Of a stretch of DNA of 64,000 nucleotides, positions 59,023 to 64,000 are shown in pieces. Position numbers and translations under genes: made by a program. The stretch comes from Knoxdaviesia capensis (taxonomy: Eukaryota; Ascomycota; Sordariomycetes; Microascales; Gondwanamycetaceae), in contig LNGK01000005.1 of assembly GCA_001510575.1 (NCBI GenBank), forward strand, positions 2,115,234-2,179,233, written 5' to 3'. Below the pieces are notes generated by a model. That model worked only from the letters and a program-made list of their open reading frames with translations. It was not told where the DNA came from and ran no database searches. Each line of letters begins with the position of its first letter. Positions within the stretch are counted from its first letter, which is position 1.

Positions 59023-59866
59023 ATGCAGAGACCCTCGTGCTTCTTCGGTGTTGTCATCTCTTCTGGTCTCTTTTCCTCTCCTCACCACCGACCAACCATT
59101 TCCTCCTCTTTGGTACCGTTCGATCAAGTCACAAACCCCTCTGTCCGCTCATCTATCACATACACAAGCTTCCAGTGCCACTTGCCGACAGTCACCAGTT
59201 ACACAACCCCTCATCACCTCCTGAAAGCATCGTCAAAACATTGAAAGATCACCAGGTATACTCGACATCTCCTCCTCATTCGGTATCGTCAACAAGGCTT
59301 CGTCACCGAACTCGAGAAAACAGTGACGCCCAGTATATACAACGACAACACAGCCTTCAGTGAACAGTATACAACGATACACTTGCAGCCATAGTAGGTT
59401 TTATTTCATGTTGAACTTGTGATTAGGGTATGGCATGCCAAGGGGGGGGGAAGAAGATATCTGTGGGTATACACGCGGGTGGCCGAGATCAACTCAATGG
59501 CAGGCAATTTAGTGAGGATGTCGTGTCAGGCAGTACCTGACACCACTATACAACACACGAGACACTACAGCTTGCTTGTATTCCACTAACGTACTCCCTG
59601 CCTTAGAGAAGGTGTTACATAGAGCCACTGCGGCCAGGAAAACAGGCCGATCTATACTGCTTCGTACTACTCGGACACTGCCCATATATCGTATCGTTCC
59701 AGATATCAGAGGCACACACTCGCACTTAGTGGGGGGTTTCACACGAGCAACAGGCTGTGAGCATTGGACGAAGCCATATACATCCCCGAGAAGGAGCAAG
59801 CGACCTCTCAGCATACGTACACCATCCCGTGACTTCAACTTGAAGCTTCCACCACCATCGACGGCC

Positions 59867-60199
59867 ATGTGCTACTTCGAGCAACAACTCTGGACCTGTG
59901 GGTTTTGGCGCTGGGGAACCTTCCGCATGCAGTGCCCGATGGAGCGCCGGACAGGAGAGACATGCGGCCTGAAACTGGTCTACGAAGCACAGCAGCAGGA
60001 GGGTGTGTGCTCGATCTGCCAAAACATTGCCCGCAAGGAGCGCCGGCGAGAACGCATGTTGAGGGATCTGGAGCGGTGGGAACGCGACGGCAACCGCCCG
60101 GCAACTGTGTCACGCACCCGAGACGACTTGTTTGAGCTGGAGGCGTCGATGAACAACCTCTACGCAACTCACTACAATAGAGTCAACTGTCTACGGTGA
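59867..60199 (+). CDS. Small Cys-rich protein of unknown function
   Basis: This single-exon frame has 110 residues. The N-terminal half has six regularly placed cysteines, including CSIC at the end (MCYFEQQLWTCGFWRWG, then MQCPME, TCGLKLVYEA, VCSICQ), plus Trp/Phe. It could bind zinc, although the ligand set is not a standard finger. The C-terminal half is a highly charged helix rich in Arg and Glu (ARKERRRERMLRDLERWERD). The pattern of MCYxE, TCG-W-WG-F and GETCG resembles small conserved-type proteins I recall from other Pezizomycotina with no known role. I choose MCYFE because the frame upstream lacks conservation-like features. No signal peptide is present. It lies 104 bases before an assembly gap. 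Confidence 0.7.
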   Translation: MCYFEQQLWTCGFWRWGTFRMQCPMERRTGETCGLKLVYEAQQQEGVCSICQNIARKERRRERMLRDLERWERDGNRPATVSRTRDDLFELEASMNNLYATHYNRVNCLR

Positions 60200-63100
60200 G
60201 CTCTTCGCAGCTGGTGTTGGGGAACACTAGACCCAGCATCACATGTCACCAGACCCTTACGGGAGTTGGGACATCTTCAGAGTCGAGGGCTTGCATTAGG
60301 GAGNNNNNNNNNNNNNNNNNNNNNNNNNNNNNNNNNNNNNNNNNNNNNNNNNNNNNNNNNNNNNNNNNNNNNNGGGGGGGGGGGATAGACCATGAAAAGT
60401 TGCAGCGAGAGCTTTCCGCCGTTTCTTTTTCCTTTCTAATATATCTTCGAGTTGTCTAGAGGAGGAGGGGCACTTGCGAGGGTGGGTGTCTACAAGCTTG
60501 CGACGGACGGGATGAGGGGACTGATTGATGATTTTTGACGAAAGGGGAAGGGTGAGAGAAGAAGCGGGATTAGAAATGAGGGGAGAAGGGAAAAGAAAAA
60601 AAAAAGAGTGACAAATTGTTACAAACCTGGTGATGTTGGATTGTTGATAATTTCAGTGGCCAGCTTTCTATTTTGGGGGGGTTTTCTTTCTTTCTTGTGT
60701 ATTGGGCATAATTTCGGTCGGTTATTACTAGTTTGAGCCATTGCAAATTGAAATTGAAAGTGTGTGTCTCTTTTCAAAGATGTTGGGAAAGTTGTGGTTC
60801 TGTCGTCGATGTGTGACCAGAGAGTTGAGACGTCCGGCTTCGCTTTTGTGTATACTGGCACGTACAACTTAAACCATGGAAAGCGTACTCGGTGAAACCG
60901 GCGGCCTGGATATTCGGTTCGTGTGTGGAATGGTTTGTGTTGAGGTGAAGTCTGGCGAGAACAATGGGAGTGACAGGACCGTCGTGTTATCGGCGCAGCG
61001 GGATAAATCGTCGTGGGGGTGGAGGGACTATGAACGGAAAAGTTTGGTTATCACCAAAGAACTCAACCCGAGTTTTTCGTATGCTTCGAAGAGTGTCAGT
61101 ATCGAAAATAGACATGCTTCCGAAGGCACGTTTCATTCTTTGGGACATGCAGTATAGCTTACCAGACGTGTCGTACTCGCGCGCGCAGATGTGGTGTGGT
61201 GCGGAGCTGGGGCATATGCCCTCTCTTGGTGGGTGAGAGGCCTACCATATCTATATATGTGTGTAAGTTGGCTGGGCTACTCGGGAGTCATGCAGTCTAA
61301 CGACCATTTATTTGGTTGGGGCAGAAGAGGAGCAGCAGCTTTTCGATGGTTTCATATTCCCGCCAGTCCTCCTCCGTAGATTAAATTAAACCCTGCCTCT
61401 CTCCGTGTCGATACTCATTGATGCGGTCGACGCACATGTGGACCTCCCAAAATTGTCAGTGAACCCTTGCCCTGCATGACATTCAAATCTACGACCCAGA
61501 GAAAGCTACTCTAGTGAGGGCAAAAATGAAAGCAATGAAAAGAGCTTTTGTCCCCTCCTCCCCGCCCGGACATATCTATATGACAGTGCCCATACGCCGG
61601 TTACAGCTCGGAGGTATGGATTGGGGGAGGGAGGGATGATCATCTGCGTCATCCAGTAAGATGGAGAACCAGGGCTGCGCTTTTCATTGTGAAGATTGTG
61701 TGCGTACTGCGTAGTATACGAGTATTAGCCAGCTCAGGTACACAGTCTTCAGAACTGAAGATAGGACACGTCGATCGTCTGGTAGGGCCAAATGATTCGC
61801 GGAGACAAGAATGATAAACAACCCCCCGACCAGGCCAGGAGCAAAATAAAATATAGTATAAATTTCTCCATCCATTTTTTCCCCACTTGCAATCCAAAAG
61901 AACATACGGATCTGTGCTTTAGGTCTGAGGTCAAATAGCGGTGTAGGAGATGCCCCCCTTGCTGCATCAGTCCCACGTCCATGAGGAGATGAATGCGCAT
62001 ATCTTCCGCTGTGCAGTGTGTGCACCTAGCATCTATCCACTCTACTCGTAGATATTGGCAGTTCACCAAGACACTACTACTACGACAATCGTATTGTTGC
62101 ATGCTAATCATGGAGTCGGAGCTAGAGCTTGTCATGCCCAGCTCATGGCACCTCTTCAACGGACACCCTCCCAGGGATCATGGATCACGAAAGTGAGCGA
62201 GAGAGTGTTGTTTCTCCGGGACTGGGCTCTTCAAGGTCTCATCAGTTATGCTATCCAAACTCCCGGGTTATTTTATTCATTCGGTAAACCATGTGAATCT
62301 CGGCATATCCCGTGTCTGGTTCCAAGCTAGCTTGAAAGTCTTCAACGAGGTTTAGCGACGAGGGGAATGCATGGAACACTTTCTTCACCACCTAGTAGAG
62401 AAGCTGCAAGTCAACCACATGATACAGACACCTTGCAGAGTAGTGTTCCAAAGGTTACCTTGAACCATTCAATGGATTCAACCCATTCAGCACCCAGTCT
62501 TTGAGCCAGTTCTTACGTGGGCAAGGGGAACCAAGCCACAAAGTCTATAGCAATAGAAGAAAGAGAGGCTTTTCACAAAGGAAAACCAGCCAGTGCCTAT
62601 TTATATTAAGGTGGTCTAAGATCATAAAGAACACAGTGAAGGGAGCTGAGCATAATGAGAAGAAATTGATTGGAATGAGAGCGTGCTGTTATTGAACAAA
62701 GAGTATAGAGAATTTCATAGCAAACGTAAAAAGGAAAGTTACACAAAGGGATTACTTCTAGAAGATAGCATTCTAGAAGAAATCTAGAAAGAAGAAGGAA
62801 AAAAGGAAATAGGAAATAGGAAAACTGAAGTAATAGCACGCTGCGGATGGAAGGAGCGAATGATGCCGGAACCCTGGACCTTGTAACTTTGGTTTTAGCC
62901 CATAAAATCCGGTAATAATACAACAAAGAAAAAAGGAAACAAAAGGAAAAAAAAAAAGGAGAAGAAGGAAGGGGGCTCCAGGGAATTATAGAAGGGTTAA
63001 ACAGAATTTCGGAGCAAGGATAGGGACTTGGGCCAAGCAAGGGGGAGGAATTATCCTGCCCATAGGAAACATCAAGTGGTTCATCCCAAGGTATTCTTGG

Positions 63101-63413
63101 AGCCTGAGTACTGAGTCGATAGACCAGGGTCAAGAGGATTAGGTACCGATATTTGGTATGAGGAAAGGGGAGTATCAAGAAGAAAATAAAAAAGTCGGAT
63201 TTCGTGTGCAGGTTAGAGAGTACAGTAGATATGTGCTGTTAGAGTTGAGACCCGTCGCGTATTCAAAGTTGGCCGTTAGAAATATGGATGAAATCTCGCT
63301 CGTAGTGTGTGAGTAGATCCAGTTCCCATTAAGATGAAAATTGGGCTCAATGCCACAGAGGCAGAGCTCGAGCTCGAGGGGGTGGGTATAGTTGTTGGTA
63401 TCGAGGCTTGTGC
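60200..63413. other. Intergenic with assembly gap
   Basis: These 3.2 kb include the N run. No open frame looks like a real gene. The frames at 60876-61236 and 61684-62196 overlap on several frames and strands and show no domain. Confidence 0.5.
60304..60373. other. Assembly gap (70 N)
   Basis: A run of 70 N is followed directly by a G homopolymer of 11 (60374-60384). The G-run is a likely cause of the sequencing break. The true gap size is unknown. Confidence 0.98.
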
Positions 63414-64000
63414 TCACGCCATCGCAGCGGCAGCGTCCCGGAACGTGCCGACCAGATTCACATCAGCCGCGCCATTCCGCAGCACCACGGCACCCTCAAC
63501 CACCTTATCGGCGGCAACAGCATCGGCCTCGGCGGCCTGCAGCGGCGGCAGCGGAAGCCAGTCGACGTGGACAGGGTCGAACGGATCGGGCGATTCGGCC
63601 GACTCGGTGGCGCCGGCGATCTTGGACAGCAGGTTCTGGTACCGCAGGATGCGCGCCTCTTGGCCGGTGTATGCGAATGGTGCCGTCATGTGGCGGTCGT
63701 GCGAGGGGATGAACTCGAACACGTCGACCATGTTCCTAGAGAGCAGCAAGACAGAAAATGTCAGCGGAGACCTCCACTGGAGATATGGGCAGAAGCATGT
63801 GGGAGTCCAGGGACACTCGGTGGCCGTCGCTCGGCCTCGAGCGCAGGTCCATGGGAAACCCCGGGGGTTGGAGAGGTCGAAGTGCGTGCTTACTCTGATG
63901 TCTTCGATATCACCCGCTGCAGCGCCTCATTCTCGCGCTGAGACTCAACTTCGGTGTACGTTTGCGCGACATTGTGGTCTCCGAAGCTGCCGTATGGGGT
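63414..64000 (-). CDS. LAMTOR1/Meh1-like lysosomal adaptor protein, 5' end outside window
   Basis: The gene is partial. The visible exons are 64000-63894 and 63735-63414, separated by an intron of 158 nt with donor GTAAGC and acceptor CTAG. They encode 142 residues up to the stop. The frame reads TPYGSFGDHNVAQTYTEVES, then NEALQRVISKTSENMVDVFE at the splice junction. The pattern of a Glu-rich helix followed by a Val-Ile-Asp-type segment fits the LAMTOR1/p18 family (Ragulator; yeast EGO subunit Meh1/Ego1). That family anchors Rag GTPases and TORC1 to the vacuole through an acylated N-terminus. The N-terminal Gly/Cys acylation site, which would confirm this, lies beyond 64000. The C-terminal half is Ala-rich. 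The assignment is moderate. Confidence 0.6.

Larger units (their letters stand above)
51279..59866. other. 8.6 kb gene-poor region between F-box gene and Cys-rich gene
   Basis: I found no supportable coding gene in 8.6 kb on either strand. The left end, read on the minus strand, is pyrimidine-rich and is probably the long leader/promoter of the F-box gene. Low-complexity blocks include (GA)n-(GACA)n at 51582-51630, TA tracts at 52876-52909 and 52939-52957, CTGTA arrays at 54491-54540, and (CTCTCTCG)n-(CTGT)n at 55356-55411. At the right end TATATAAG (59015-59022) followed by a pyrimidine-rich run looks like the promoter of the 59867 gene. Long regulatory or noncoding transcripts are possible but not shown. 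Confidence 0.5.

Noticed and set aside
59576..59866. Upstream in-frame extension of the small Cys-rich protein
   Set aside because: The composition is unlike a folded domain, and MCYFE is a natural N-terminus. It is most likely mRNA leader.
61684..62196. Open frames on both strands near 62 kb
   Set aside because: Mutually overlapping frames with no domain or codon signal.

Overview
This window is nuclear DNA of a filamentous ascomycete (Pezizomycotina). A eurotiomycete is most likely, but I cannot name the species. The reasons are short GT-AG introns of about 60-160 nt (262 nt in one case), a very small first exon in two housekeeping genes, intron-less fungal katG, and ferrichrome-type siderophore genes. 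Proteins were joined across introns by hand. Every spliced model given here keeps one reading frame from start to stop, or to the window edge.

Left part (1-12 kb): a GPI-type aspartic protease (-), a 5.5 kb stretch with no gene I can support, then a divergent pair. The pair is a PQ-loop vacuolar transporter (-) and a secreted S1/P1 nuclease (+) whose upstream region carries three CACGTG boxes.

Centre (13-38 kb): an iron and peroxide block. It holds katG (+), then tail-to-tail a 4,912-residue ferrichrome-type NRPS (sidC-like, -), then a 5.6 kb intergenic region, then L-ornithine N5-monooxygenase (sidA, +). SidA hydroxylates ornithine. After N5-acylation, by an enzyme not present here, the NRPS would assemble the hydroxamate with small amino acids into an intracellular ferrichrome. 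The sidC-sidA intergenic region holds two near-identical 19-bp modules, TTATCAGATCATCAGATAA and a one-base variant. They contain three perfect ATCWGATAA sites, the consensus of the iron-responsive GATA repressor SreA. They lie roughly midway between the genes, so they look like a shared distal iron switch. The NRPS has three A, six T and six C domains, with an extra T-C pair between modules 2 and 3. Its last exon is small and easily missed.

Right-centre (38-51 kb): dense housekeeping genes. These are a WW/FF-domain splicing-type protein (-), a PAP2 lipid phosphatase (+), proteasome alpha-4/Pre9 (-), tRNA-Cys(GCA) (+), BYE1-like PHD/TFIIS/SPOC factor (+), Mediator subunit Med7 (-), ZNF830-like zinc-finger protein (+) and an F-box protein (-).

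Right part (51-64 kb): an 8.6 kb gene-poor, low-complexity region, then a small Cys-rich conserved-type protein (+), an assembly gap of 70 N, a further 3 kb with nothing recognised, and the 3' part of a LAMTOR1/Meh1-like gene (-) that runs off the right edge.
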